A stretch of DNA of 64,000 nucleotides, taken from Peptostreptococcaceae bacterium. Its GTDB lineage: Bacteria > Bacillota > Clostridia > Peptostreptococcales > Anaerovoracaceae. The notes under the pieces are model-generated. The model made no database searches and had not been told where the DNA came from. It was given only the letters and a program-made list of their open reading frames with translations. The stretch covers positions 18,759 to 82,758 of the forward strand of contig JAENWG010000004.1 of assembly GCA_016650175.1 (NCBI GenBank), written 5' to 3'. The position numbers and the translations under genes were made by a program. Position 1 is the stretch's first letter; every line of letters begins with the position of its first letter. This document shows positions 1 through 7,328 of the stretch, piece by piece.

Positions 1-585
1 TTTTAACAATCTTGTTACCACTTCTCTAGCAGTTCCTAAGTCTCTTGCTAGTGTATCGTGGGTTATCTCTATATCATCTGATTCACCCAAAGCTCTATGT
101 TCAATTAAGGCACTTGCTAATCTATGGGCCATTTTAGTAAATATATACTGATTTAAAACCCATATTACAGAAGAAAACTTATCAGAAATTTCTTCCAATA
201 GATAATTTTTTACCATAATATTATTATTGCTAATTTCTAGAAAAAGTCCTTTTGGCAGAATAAAAAACTCTGTGTCTTCTTCAAGTTCCATACTCACACT
301 AATATCAAGGCTCTTCATCATGCAAGCCGCACTTAATATGCAAACATCCCCGTCTAATAAGCGATAAAGTGTGATTTCTCCACCGTTTGAACCGTTATCA
401 GAATTAATATAAATCCTTGCTCTTCCTTTATTTACTATCATTAAACCTTTGCATTCATCTTTGCCGTGTACGAAGATTTTTTTACTTTCATAATTCACTT
501 TAAATGTTTGTGCCACTATTTCCTGCTTTTCTACTTCGCTTAGATAAGGCCAAAAATTCAAGATCTTTTCAAGTGTTTCCTTCAT
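1..585 (-). CDS. Crp/Fnr-family transcriptional regulator (C-terminus cut by window edge)
   Basis: Cytoplasmic DNA-binding regulator; 195 codons are visible and the reading frame is still open at base 1. An N-terminal cyclic-nucleotide-binding-like beta barrel occupies about residues 1-120. A C-terminal winged helix-turn-helix follows, whose recognition helix (around residues 186-194) reads AREVVTRLL, placing Arg, Glu and Arg as in E. coli CRP, which reads GTGA half-sites. Residues 82-88 are CILSAAC, a Cys pair in the sensory barrel. No clear cAMP phosphate-binding signature was seen, so the ligand is probably not cAMP. The ATG at 585 is preceded by GGAGGAC at 591-597. It is divergent from the sulfur-transfer flavoenzyme gene starting at 722, so it probably controls that gene. 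The Cys pair suggests redox or sulfane-sulfur sensing, which is inference only. Confidence 0.85.
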   Translation of the reverse strand, partial: MKETLEKILNFWPYLSEVEKQEIVAQTFKVNYESKKIFVHGKDECKGLMIVNKGRARIYINSDNGSNGGEITLYRLLDGDVCILSAACMMKSLDISVSMELEEDTEFFILPKGLFLEISNNNIMVKNYLLEEISDKFSSVIWVLNQYIFTKMAHRLASALIEHRALGESDDIEITHDTLARDLGTAREVVTRLLK

Positions 586-651
586 ATTAAGTCCTCCATG
601 TTCATTCTAATTCTAAAAGTACTAATTGTAAAGGATATTATCAATAATTAT

Positions 652-664
652 GTGACATTGTCAC
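652..664. promoter_or_regulatory. GTGACA-T-TGTCAC palindrome, candidate Crp/Fnr operator
   Basis: A perfect 6-bp inverted repeat around one central T lies in the divergent intergenic region. It contains two GTGA-type half-sites, matching what the recognition helix of the divergently encoded Crp/Fnr protein should read. Its centre is about 44 bp upstream of the start point inferred from the -10 box at 690-695, close to the class II activator position. The half-sites are one base closer together than in classical CRP sites, so the match is not exact. Confidence 0.5.
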
Positions 665-679
665 TGTTATTTGTTGTTA

Positions 680-703
680 GTTTTGTTAATATAATAACAA
701 AAC
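680..703. promoter_or_regulatory. Near-consensus Rex operator overlapping the -10 box
   Basis: GTTTTGTTA and TAACAAAAC form a perfect 9-bp inverted repeat with a 6-base spacer. The core at 683-700 agrees at 13 of 14 defined positions with the Rex (NADH/NAD+-sensing repressor) consensus TTGTTAAnnnnTTAACAA. The palindrome covers the probable -10 TATAAT at 690-695 of the gene starting at 722, the expected place for repression. No rex gene is in the window, so regulation by Rex is inferred from the site alone. Confidence 0.5.
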
Positions 704-721
704 ATAAATGGAGGTAAAATT

Positions 722-3148
722 ATGAATAAAATAATAATCATAGGAGGCGTTGCAGGCGGCGCTACTACAGCTACACGTTTAAGACGATTAGATGATACGG
801 CTGAAATAGTGTTGTTAGAAAGAGGAAGTTATGTCTCATTTGCAAATTGCGGCCTACCTTACTATATAGGAGAAGTTATTAAAGAAAGAGATAATCTTTT
901 AGTACTAACTCCGGAAGCTATGAAAAAAAAGTTTAATCTCGATGTTAGGATAAACAGCGAGGTTACATCTATTGATTTAGAAAACAAGAAAGTCATAATA
1001 AACGGTACCGAAGAGGAAACTTACGATGATCTAGTAATAGCTACAGGTTCATCTCCTCTTAAACCACCAATACCTGGGATTGACTCTGAAGGAATTCATA
1101 CCTTGTGGACTATTCCAGACACTGACGCTATTAAAAAACTCACTGATAACGAAAGCGTAAAAACCGCCGCAGTTATTGGTGGAGGATTTATTGGTTTAGA
1201 AACTGCAGAGAATCTTCACAAGAGAGGCTTGTCTGTAACGTTAATTGAAGCTCAGAACCAAGTGCTTCCTCCTATAGATTTTGATATGGCTCAACTTTTA
1301 CATCAAAACATAAACATGAATAACGTAGATCTTGTTTTAAATGATGCCGTTAAATCTTTTGAAAAAACAGAAAAAGGAATAAACATCATTTTGAATAGTG
1401 GTAAATCTGTTTTAGTAGATATGGTAGTTTTGTCGATAGGTGTAAGACCCAACAGTGAACTAGCAAACGTTGCAGGTATTGAACTGAACGCCAAAGGTGG
1501 TATAAAAGTCAATTCAAAAATGCAAACTTCAGAACCTAATGTTTGGGCAGTAGGTGATGTAATAGAAATAACGAATTATGTGACTAAAGAAAGTGGTATG
1601 ATTCCACTAGCAGGTCCAGCAAACAAACAAGCTCGAATATTAGCAAACAACTTAGTCGGAATGGAAGATTCTTACGACGGTACTTTAGGCACATCGGTTG
1701 CTAAAGTTTTCGACCTTACGGTTGCCTCAGTGGGTATTAATGAAAAAGCACTACTAAATAATGGAATGAAAAGAAATGAAGATTATTTCATTGCGCTGAT
1801 TAACCAAAAGTCTCATGCTGGTTACTATCCGGGTTCTACTCCTCTTACCATAAAAATGTTGTTTGGAAAAGACGGAAAGATCTTTGGAGCACAAATAGTT
1901 GGACAAGACGGTGTTGACAAGAGAATTGATACCATAGCCACTACTATGAGGCTTAATGGTAACACTACTGATTTGAGTCGCCTAGAGTTAGCTTATGCTC
2001 CACCATTCTCTTCTGCTAAGGATCCTGTAAACATGCTTGGATTTGTAGCTGAGAATATGCTTAAAGGTTTAGTTCACTTTACACAATGGGATGAACTAAA
2101 AGATGACGACTATATCTTAGACATCACAGAAGATGAAGAACGCACAGCATGGGAATTCCCTGGCTCTACACATATTGCCTGGGCAACCGTACGAGAAAAC
2201 TTAAACCAATTACCTAAAGATAAAAAAATTGTTGTTTATTGTGCTATAGGCGTACGTTCGTATAATGTATTGCGCATATTAGTTCAAAATGGTTTTGAAA
2301 ATACTAGTGTATTAGCAGGTGGTTCAACTTTTTATAAGTCAGTAACCTATACTCCTATCACTATCAAAAGAACTGTCAAAGGAGAAAATATGAATTTAGA
2401 AATACCTTCAGAGGATAAAATAATTATACTTGACTGTTGTGGTATGCAGTGCCCTGGCCCTATAATGAAAATAAGCGAAATTCTTAAAACTTTAGATGAA
2501 GGTAAAGTTATTAAAGTTTCAGCTACGGATATGGGTTTTGCCAGTGACATTGAAAGTTGGTGTGGGAAAACAGGAAACACCTTTATTAAAAAGATTAGAG
2601 AAGGAAATTTAAATACAGTATATCTTTCTAAAGGAACTGCAGAACCTATATTAGAAGCAGCTGTAGCAACTTCTTCTTCTCACAGTAAAAGTATGGTAGT
2701 ATTTGACGGAGATTTAGATAAAGCGATTGCCGCATTTATTATTGCTAACGGAGCAGCTTCTATGGGAAGACCCGTTACAATGTTCTTCACTTTCTGGGGA
2801 CTTAATATTCTTAGAAAACCAGAAAAACAAAATGTTAAAAAATCTTTTATCGAAGGAATGTTTAGTGCAATGATGCCTCGTGGCACAAACAAACTAAAGC
2901 TATCCAACATGAATATGATGGGTATGGGATCTAAGATGATGAAGTCTATCATGAAACAAAAAAATGTATTTTCATTGGATGAGCTAATTAACTCAGCTCT
3001 AGCTAGCGGTGTTAAAATAATCGCATGCACCATGTCAATGGATGTAATGGGTATTCACGAAGAAGAGCTAATTGATGGAATCGAATATGCTGGCGTAGCT
3101 TCATATTTAGATGCAGCAGAAGATTCAGATGTGAATTTATTTATATAA
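722..3148 (+). CDS. CoA-disulfide reductase / rhodanese / TusA / DsrE fusion flavoprotein
   Basis: An 808-residue cytoplasmic sulfur-transfer enzyme with four domains. Residues 1 to about 445 are a pyridine nucleotide-disulfide reductase with an N-terminal FAD-binding GGVAGGA motif and active-site Cys43 in ANCGLPYY, the CoA-disulfide/persulfide reductase cysteine. Residues about 455-545 are a rhodanese domain with catalytic Cys507 in CAIGVRS. Residues about 565-640 are a TusA/SirA-like domain with Cys577 in a CPGP motif. Residues about 655-808 are a DsrE/DsrF-like domain. All three nucleophilic cysteines are present, so sulfane sulfur could be relayed between domains while NAD(P)H and FAD reduce CoA persulfide or disulfide. 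The start has GGAGG at 710-714. It is divergent from a Crp/Fnr regulator, followed by a terminator, and so probably monocistronic. The physiological substrate is not settled by sequence. Confidence 0.93.
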   Translation: MNKIIIIGGVAGGATTATRLRRLDDTAEIVLLERGSYVSFANCGLPYYIGEVIKERDNLLVLTPEAMKKKFNLDVRINSEVTSIDLENKKVIINGTEEETYDDLVIATGSSPLKPPIPGIDSEGIHTLWTIPDTDAIKKLTDNESVKTAAVIGGGFIGLETAENLHKRGLSVTLIEAQNQVLPPIDFDMAQLLHQNINMNNVDLVLNDAVKSFEKTEKGINIILNSGKSVLVDMVVLSIGVRPNSELANVAGIELNAKGGIKVNSKMQTSEPNVWAVGDVIEITNYVTKESGMIPLAGPANKQARILANNLVGMEDSYDGTLGTSVAKVFDLTVASVGINEKALLNNGMKRNEDYFIALINQKSHAGYYPGSTPLTIKMLFGKDGKIFGAQIVGQDGVDKRIDTIATTMRLNGNTTDLSRLELAYAPPFSSAKDPVNMLGFVAENMLKGLVHFTQWDELKDDDYILDITEDEERTAWEFPGSTHIAWATVRENLNQLPKDKKIVVYCAIGVRSYNVLRILVQNGFENTSVLAGGSTFYKSVTYTPITIKRTVKGENMNLEIPSEDKIIILDCCGMQCPGPIMKISEILKTLDEGKVIKVSATDMGFASDIESWCGKTGNTFIKKIREGNLNTVYLSKGTAEPILEAAVATSSSHSKSMVVFDGDLDKAIAAFIIANGAASMGRPVTMFFTFWGLNILRKPEKQNVKKSFIEGMFSAMMPRGTNKLKLSNMNMMGMGSKMMKSIMKQKNVFSLDELINSALASGVKIIACTMSMDVMGIHEEELIDGIEYAGVASYLDAAEDSDVNLFI

Positions 3149-3177
3149 GAAACATAAACGAAACAAACCAAAAAACT

Positions 3178-3216
3178 AGGACTGAATTCTGTATTGAACA
3201 GGATTCAGTCCTTTAA
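3178..3216 (+). terminator. Rho-independent terminator of the sulfur-transfer flavoenzyme gene
   Basis: AGGACTGAAT at 3178-3187 pairs with ATTCAGTCCT at 3203-3212 around a short loop and is followed by a T-rich tail. It lies 30 bases after the stop codon. Confidence 0.85.
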
Positions 3217-3375
3217 TTTACTATTACAATTATAAAAGTAGTCATTGAGTTTTTTTATCTTTTTTGTTTAAATTCGGGATACTCTTCACAACTAGCGTTT
3301 ATATATTATTTTTCTTACTGCCTATCAATTATTTTGATATTTTGATATAATATAATTATTAATTGGAGGTTTATT

Positions 3376-4179
3376 ATGAAATACGGATTTTTAGGAACCG
3401 GTAAAATGGCAAGTGCTATCATAGCCGGCATGACCTTAAGTGGCTACAATTCAAATGATATTTTAGGTTTTAATAAAAGCAATGAAAAAATCGATAAGTT
3501 GGTTGCTGATTATGGCATCGGAAAATGCAATTCTCAGAAAGAATTGATTGCAACTTCAGATGTACTTTTTTTAGCAGTTAAACCCTCGGTTTTGGATGAA
3601 ATAATTGAAGATGTTAAATCTAATCTATCCAATAAAAACATTTTAATTATATCTATTGCAGTAGGTAAAACCCTTTCATATTTTGAAGAACATTTAGATA
3701 AAAACAATAAAATAGTCAGAGTTATGCCTAACATTAACAGCACCGCCTTAGCATCTACCAGCGGATATTGTTTTAACAGCAATGTTTCTATTGGTGATAT
3801 AAAAGTAATTGAAGATGTGTTTGGTTCGATTGGTACAATAGAACAAGTCAAGGAAGACCTTTTTAGTATCTTTGCCGCTATTGCAGGAAGCTCTCCTGCA
3901 TTTACATATATGTACATAGATGCGTTAGCTGCTGCTGCTGTAAAAGCAGGAATGCCTAAGAAACAAGCGCTTAAAATCGCTGCTAACACTGTAAAAGGAA
4001 GCTCAATAGCTTTATTGAATAGCGATAAGCATCCATGTGATTTAATCGACGATGTTTGCTCTCCAAACGGTACTACTATTGAAGGCGTAAGTTCTCTTAA
4101 AATTAATTGTTTTGAAGGAGTTATTTCAGAAGGAATAGACGCTATACTAAAGAAAGATAAAGCAATAAAAGAAGGATAG
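3376..4179 (+). CDS. proC: Pyrroline-5-carboxylate reductase
   Basis: Catalyses the last step of proline synthesis, NAD(P)H-dependent reduction of 1-pyrroline-5-carboxylate. The 267-residue length is normal. The N-terminus has a Rossmann motif, GFLGTGKMASAI (residues 4-15), and the C-terminal dimerisation domain has the family signature region ending in CSPNGTTIEGV (about residues 228-238). GGAGG at 3364-3368 sets the ATG. The gene stands alone on the plus strand; a TATAAT-like box lies around 3346-3356 but no convincing -35 was found. The 226-base gap before it holds the preceding terminator and nothing else recognisable. Confidence 0.95.
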   Translation: MKYGFLGTGKMASAIIAGMTLSGYNSNDILGFNKSNEKIDKLVADYGIGKCNSQKELIATSDVLFLAVKPSVLDEIIEDVKSNLSNKNILIISIAVGKTLSYFEEHLDKNNKIVRVMPNINSTALASTSGYCFNSNVSIGDIKVIEDVFGSIGTIEQVKEDLFSIFAAIAGSSPAFTYMYIDALAAAAVKAGMPKKQALKIAANTVKGSSIALLNSDKHPCDLIDDVCSPNGTTIEGVSSLKINCFEGVISEGIDAILKKDKAIKEG

Positions 4180-4216
4180 TACAACTTCTCTAAATTTATA
4201 AACAGATAAAGTTAAA

Positions 4217-4330
4217 AAATTCCCTCTAAAGTAGTCATGGTAAATAACCAAAACTACGTTGGAGGGATTATTTATGTCTACATGTCGCTATGAATAAATG
4301 ATCAAAGCATGTGAAGACTATTTTAGTGGA
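4217..4330 (+). mobile_element. Insertion-sequence 5'-end relic, copy A
   Basis: This stretch resembles 5405-5522, including TCTAAAGTAG at the left, GGAGGGATTATTTATGTCT across the start codon, and a shared downstream coding segment. The start codon at 4274-4276 begins MSTCRYE and then meets TAA, but the frame continues recognisably as MIKACEDYFSGKQYA before a further stop. This looks like the N-terminus of an IS3-type OrfA helix-turn-helix protein. Imperfect arms at about 4219-4235 and 4252-4270 form a hairpin that takes in the GGAGGGA ribosome binding site. Decayed frame may continue to about 4430; the rest of the 307-base gap holds only the aldolase promoter. Family assignment is tentative because only the extreme 5' end survives. 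Confidence 0.6.
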
Positions 4331-4436
4331 AAACAGTATGCATGAGCAAGAACACTGTTATAGTTGTATAAGAAGATGGAACACAAACTGAAATATAAGT
4401 GAATCAGATTGTTGTATCAATTGGTTTTGCACTGCG

Positions 4437-4465
4437 TTGATTATCATTATCAAAAGGTATATACT
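4437..4465 (+). promoter_or_regulatory. Predicted sigma-A promoter of the aldolase gene
   Basis: TTGATT at 4437-4442 and TATACT at 4460-4465 are separated by exactly 17 bases. The start point would be near 4472, giving a leader of about 15 bases before the ATG at 4487. TTGAT and ATCAA (4437-4441, 4449-4453) also form a small inverted repeat over the -35. Confidence 0.55.
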
Positions 4466-4486
4466 AAATTGTACGGAGGTATTTTT

Positions 4487-5374
4487 ATGAACACGAGACA
4501 ATTAGAACGAATGAGAAACGATAACGGCTTTATAGCTGCTCTTGATCAAAGTGGTGGAAGTACACCTAATGCATTAGCAAAATATGGAATATTACAAGAC
4601 TCTTACTCAAATGAAGATGAAATGTTTCAATTAGTACATGCGATGCGATCAAGGATAATGGAAAGTACTTTTTTTACAAAAGAAAGAATTCTTGCAGCTA
4701 TTCTATTTGAAAAAACAATGGATTCAAAAGTTCAGGGGAAATATACCCCGGATTATTTGTGGGAAGAAAAAGGGATCTTACCAATTTTAAAAGTGGACAA
4801 AGGTTTAGATCACATAGAAAATGGTGTTCATTTAATGAAACCAATGGTAAGTCTAGATGATCTTTTAATACGTGCTAACAATCGTCATATATTTGGTACT
4901 AAAATGCGTTCAGTTATAAAAGAAGCTAATAAAGAAGGCATTGAAGCTATTGTTAAACAGCAATTTGAAGTTGGTAAAAAAATAGCATCTTATGGACTTG
5001 TACCTATATTAGAACCTGAAGTAGATATTCATACACCAAACAAGCAAAGTGCAGAAAAACTCCTTAAAAAAGAAATAATAAACCATATGAGTGAACTCGA
5101 ATCTGATGAATTCATTATGTTTAAGCTTACGCTCCCCGAAGTTGATGATTTTTATTCGGATATTATAAAACATCCAAATGTTGTGCGTACTGTGGCACTT
5201 TCTGGTGGTTATAGTCAGGAAGAAGCCAATCAACGGTTAATAAGAAACCATCATATGATTGCTAGTTTTTCAAGAGCATTAGCAGAAGGACTTAATGCGA
5301 ATCAAAGTGATGAAGCGTTTGATAAGATGTTAGACAAATCGATAGAATCAATTTATAAAGCTTCTTTAACATAA
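4487..5374 (+). CDS. fda: Class I fructose-bisphosphate aldolase
   Basis: Schiff-base aldolase that interconverts fructose-1,6-bisphosphate with the two triose phosphates of glycolysis. The protein is 295 residues from the ATG at 4487, set by GGAGGT at 4475-4480; the open frame runs 26 codons further upstream but only through IS relic sequence. It matches the short bacterial class I type (as in Staphylococcus): GFIAALDQSGGSTPNAL at the N-terminus, the LKVDKG lysine region near residue 100, the MFKLTLPE lysine near residue 210, and LSGGYSQEEAN near the C-terminus. The gene lies between two relics of one insertion sequence, which fits acquisition on a mobile element. Whether it is the main aldolase cannot be judged here. 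Confidence 0.95.
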   Translation: MNTRQLERMRNDNGFIAALDQSGGSTPNALAKYGILQDSYSNEDEMFQLVHAMRSRIMESTFFTKERILAAILFEKTMDSKVQGKYTPDYLWEEKGILPILKVDKGLDHIENGVHLMKPMVSLDDLLIRANNRHIFGTKMRSVIKEANKEGIEAIVKQQFEVGKKIASYGLVPILEPEVDIHTPNKQSAEKLLKKEIINHMSELESDEFIMFKLTLPEVDDFYSDIIKHPNVVRTVALSGGYSQEEANQRLIRNHHMIASFSRALAEGLNANQSDEAFDKMLDKSIESIYKASLT

Positions 5375-5404
5375 TATATTTAAAAAATATCGAATTGTTT
5401 AAAA

Positions 5405-5522
5405 ATGATATAATCCCCCTAAAGTAGACATGTAACTACCTAACACTACTTTTGAGGGATTATTTATGTCTAAATATAGCTATGAAGAAAAATCAAAAGC
5501 ATGTGCAGACTATTTTAGCTAA
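5405..5522 (+). mobile_element. Insertion-sequence 5'-end relic, copy B
   Basis: Second copy of the element seen at 4217-4330, in the same orientation. The ATG at 5466-5468 opens an 18-codon frame, MSKYSYEEKSKACADYFS, closed by TAA at 5520-5522, and matches copy A through ACADYFS/ACEDYFS. TAATCCCCCTAAAGTAG at 5411-5427 pairs with the arm at 5446-5462 at 15 of 17 positions; that arm includes the GAGGGA ribosome binding site. Homology with copy A ends close to the TAA, where the terminator of the next, opposite gene begins. No transposase body or right end remains. Confidence 0.6.
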
Positions 5523-5546
5523 AAAGCGACCATAATATGGTCGCAT
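5521..5546 (-). terminator. Terminator of the GGDEF gene
   Basis: Read on the minus strand, GCGACC and GGTCGC form the base of a perfect palindromic stem followed directly by five T. It lies about 17 bases beyond the stop codon of the GGDEF gene. Confidence 0.8.
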
Positions 5547-5560
5547 CATCTTATACATAT

Positions 5561-7231
5561 TTATTTGTCTCTTTCGCTCTTGTTTTCGTACATTTTTTGG
5601 TCGGCTAGTTTCATAATATCCATAACACCAAGATTACGGTTTTCTTCATTTTTAGCATACCCTATGGCAACTGAAATTTCAAACTTGTATTCTCCACTAT
5701 TATTAATATCTTCTAGTTTAGCATTAAACGAATCTATATACGCATCTACATTTTTACACTTTTCGTCCTCTAATATAACTATAAATTCATCTCCGCCTAG
5801 TCTACCACAAAATCCTACATCATAGAATACTGATTTTACTCCTGAAGCAAAATTGGCAATATACTCATCTCCGGCTTCGTGACCATAAGTATCGTTAACA
5901 CATTTCAATTTATTTAAATCCATAAACACAATTGCGTAATTTTTGTTTTTTATTATATCTAATTTCGTTAACTTTACATCGCAACCCGCCCTATTAGCTA
6001 GCCCTGTCATAGGATCTTCGTATGCCATTGTAAGTAATGTTTTTCTCTCAGTATCATATTCAAGATATTCAAGAAGCATTATAAGAGAAAATACAATGGT
6101 TGTAAACACAAACACTACTAGACCTATCGGCATAATAGCAATATTCATATTTACATTGATTATTTCATATTTTTCTAGATTTATTCTTAAAACATCAGCA
6201 ACCCCTGAAAATATCATAAATAAGAAACCATAATTAAATATTTTTGTTCTGTAATTTGAATTCTTCAACTCCTTAATAATTGAATAAACTAAAGGTATCC
6301 CGCCTAAAACAATTAGTACATACAATATAGGAAGCAACTGTACAAAGTGTATATCAGTATTAAAATTAAGTATTGTAGCTACAATTGCGAAACCTGTAAT
6401 ACATGTACATATTATAATATAAAAACGTTTCATAAACCCGCTATTCCACTTAAAAACTGCATACAACGATAGAAATGACGATGCATAAAAAAGTGACATA
6501 TATTCTGCTTGAGCCCAAGCCCAGTTGTTTCTAAATATTAGGTTGTAATAACCAAAATATGTAAGCCCCCAAACGGAAATCGCAAGACAAAACATAGAAA
6601 TTAAAGCTACTTGTTTCATTACTATATTTCTCTTATAGTTTAATATTGTTAATATAGCTATTACAAATGAAACAAACAGTATTACTATATAGTGGTAAAC
6701 CCCCAAAAAGAAACTTCCATTAAAATAAAGCTTATTATCTATTAATTTGTATAGTTTAATATTATTGTTCATATTAAGCGTTATCGGTTCTTGCAGTTCT
6801 AACCTAATTATAATGTTTTTACCCCACGCATCGTCAGGTACCTCTATACACGGATAAGTCCCACCAATCATTTTGTCTTCCACAACATAATTATGACCTG
6901 CTGAATAAATTAATGCATTTTCATAATACGCATCTATCGTGCAATTATAAGTAGTCAGTTCTATACAGTGAGCGTCAGTACGCTTAGCTTCAGGTAACTT
7001 TATGTTTATTATTGCTACATCACCTTTATTCTTTAAAGTGTACTTATTTATATCCGCAGTTACTCTGCTAGCATCTGTAGATATTACTTCCACAGTAGAA
7101 TATCTATTTAAATCAATAGGCTCTTCATGACTATTTGTATAAATAAAATTTAATAATAAATTCGATATGATAAAGGAAGCCACTATTATAATAAATATTA
7201 AAATGATTTTCTTATTATCTATTTTATTCAT
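5561..7231 (-). CDS. Membrane-bound GGDEF protein, predicted diguanylate cyclase
   Basis: Predicted to make cyclic di-GMP. The 556-residue protein has an N-terminal membrane anchor (about residues 8-30), an extracytoplasmic domain to about residue 175, then several hydrophobic segments (about 175-390) in the style of seven-helix sensor modules. A C-terminal GGDEF domain (about 395-550) has an intact active-site loop, GRLGGDEFIVIL. The residues before GGDEF do not form an RxxD inhibitory site, so product feedback by that route is unlikely. The input ligand is unknown. It has its own terminator, and the tyrS terminator separates it from the upstream gene, so it is probably transcribed alone. 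Confidence 0.88.
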   Translation of the reverse strand: MNKIDNKKIILIFIIIVASFIISNLLLNFIYTNSHEEPIDLNRYSTVEVISTDASRVTADINKYTLKNKGDVAIINIKLPEAKRTDAHCIELTTYNCTIDAYYENALIYSAGHNYVVEDKMIGGTYPCIEVPDDAWGKNIIIRLELQEPITLNMNNNIKLYKLIDNKLYFNGSFFLGVYHYIVILFVSFVIAILTILNYKRNIVMKQVALISMFCLAISVWGLTYFGYYNLIFRNNWAWAQAEYMSLFYASSFLSLYAVFKWNSGFMKRFYIIICTCITGFAIVATILNFNTDIHFVQLLPILYVLIVLGGIPLVYSIIKELKNSNYRTKIFNYGFLFMIFSGVADVLRINLEKYEIINVNMNIAIMPIGLVVFVFTTIVFSLIMLLEYLEYDTERKTLLTMAYEDPMTGLANRAGCDVKLTKLDIIKNKNYAIVFMDLNKLKCVNDTYGHEAGDEYIANFASGVKSVFYDVGFCGRLGGDEFIVILEDEKCKNVDAYIDSFNAKLEDINNSGEYKFEISVAIGYAKNEENRNLGVMDIMKLADQKMYENKSERDK

Positions 7232-7295
7232 ACAGTTTTCCCCTTTACTATCATAAATTATATTTAAATTTTTATATCACAGTGCTTTAGCATAG

Positions 7296-7323
7296 TAAAA
7301 TAGCACGTCTAAAAACGTGCTAT
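7296..7323 (-). terminator. Terminator after tyrS
   Basis: On the minus strand ATAGCACGT and ACGTGCTAT form a 9-bp stem with a 6-base loop followed by TTTTAC. It lies immediately after the tyrS stop codon and ends the prfA-to-tyrS transcription unit. Confidence 0.85.
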
Positions 7324-7328
7324 CTCTT

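Noticed and set aside
91..95. Possible additional small gene or promoter within the truncated Crp/Fnr frame
   Set aside because: The minus-strand frame is continuous and recognisable to the window edge; nothing else is needed.
3534..4184. A 216-codon open frame on the minus strand opposite proC
   Set aside because: Antisense shadow of proC, which has full family motifs; no promoter or recognisable domain.
4409..4486. N-terminal extension of the aldolase
   Set aside because: The 26 codons run through IS relic and promoter sequence; GGAGGT and the family N-terminus both point to ATG 4487.
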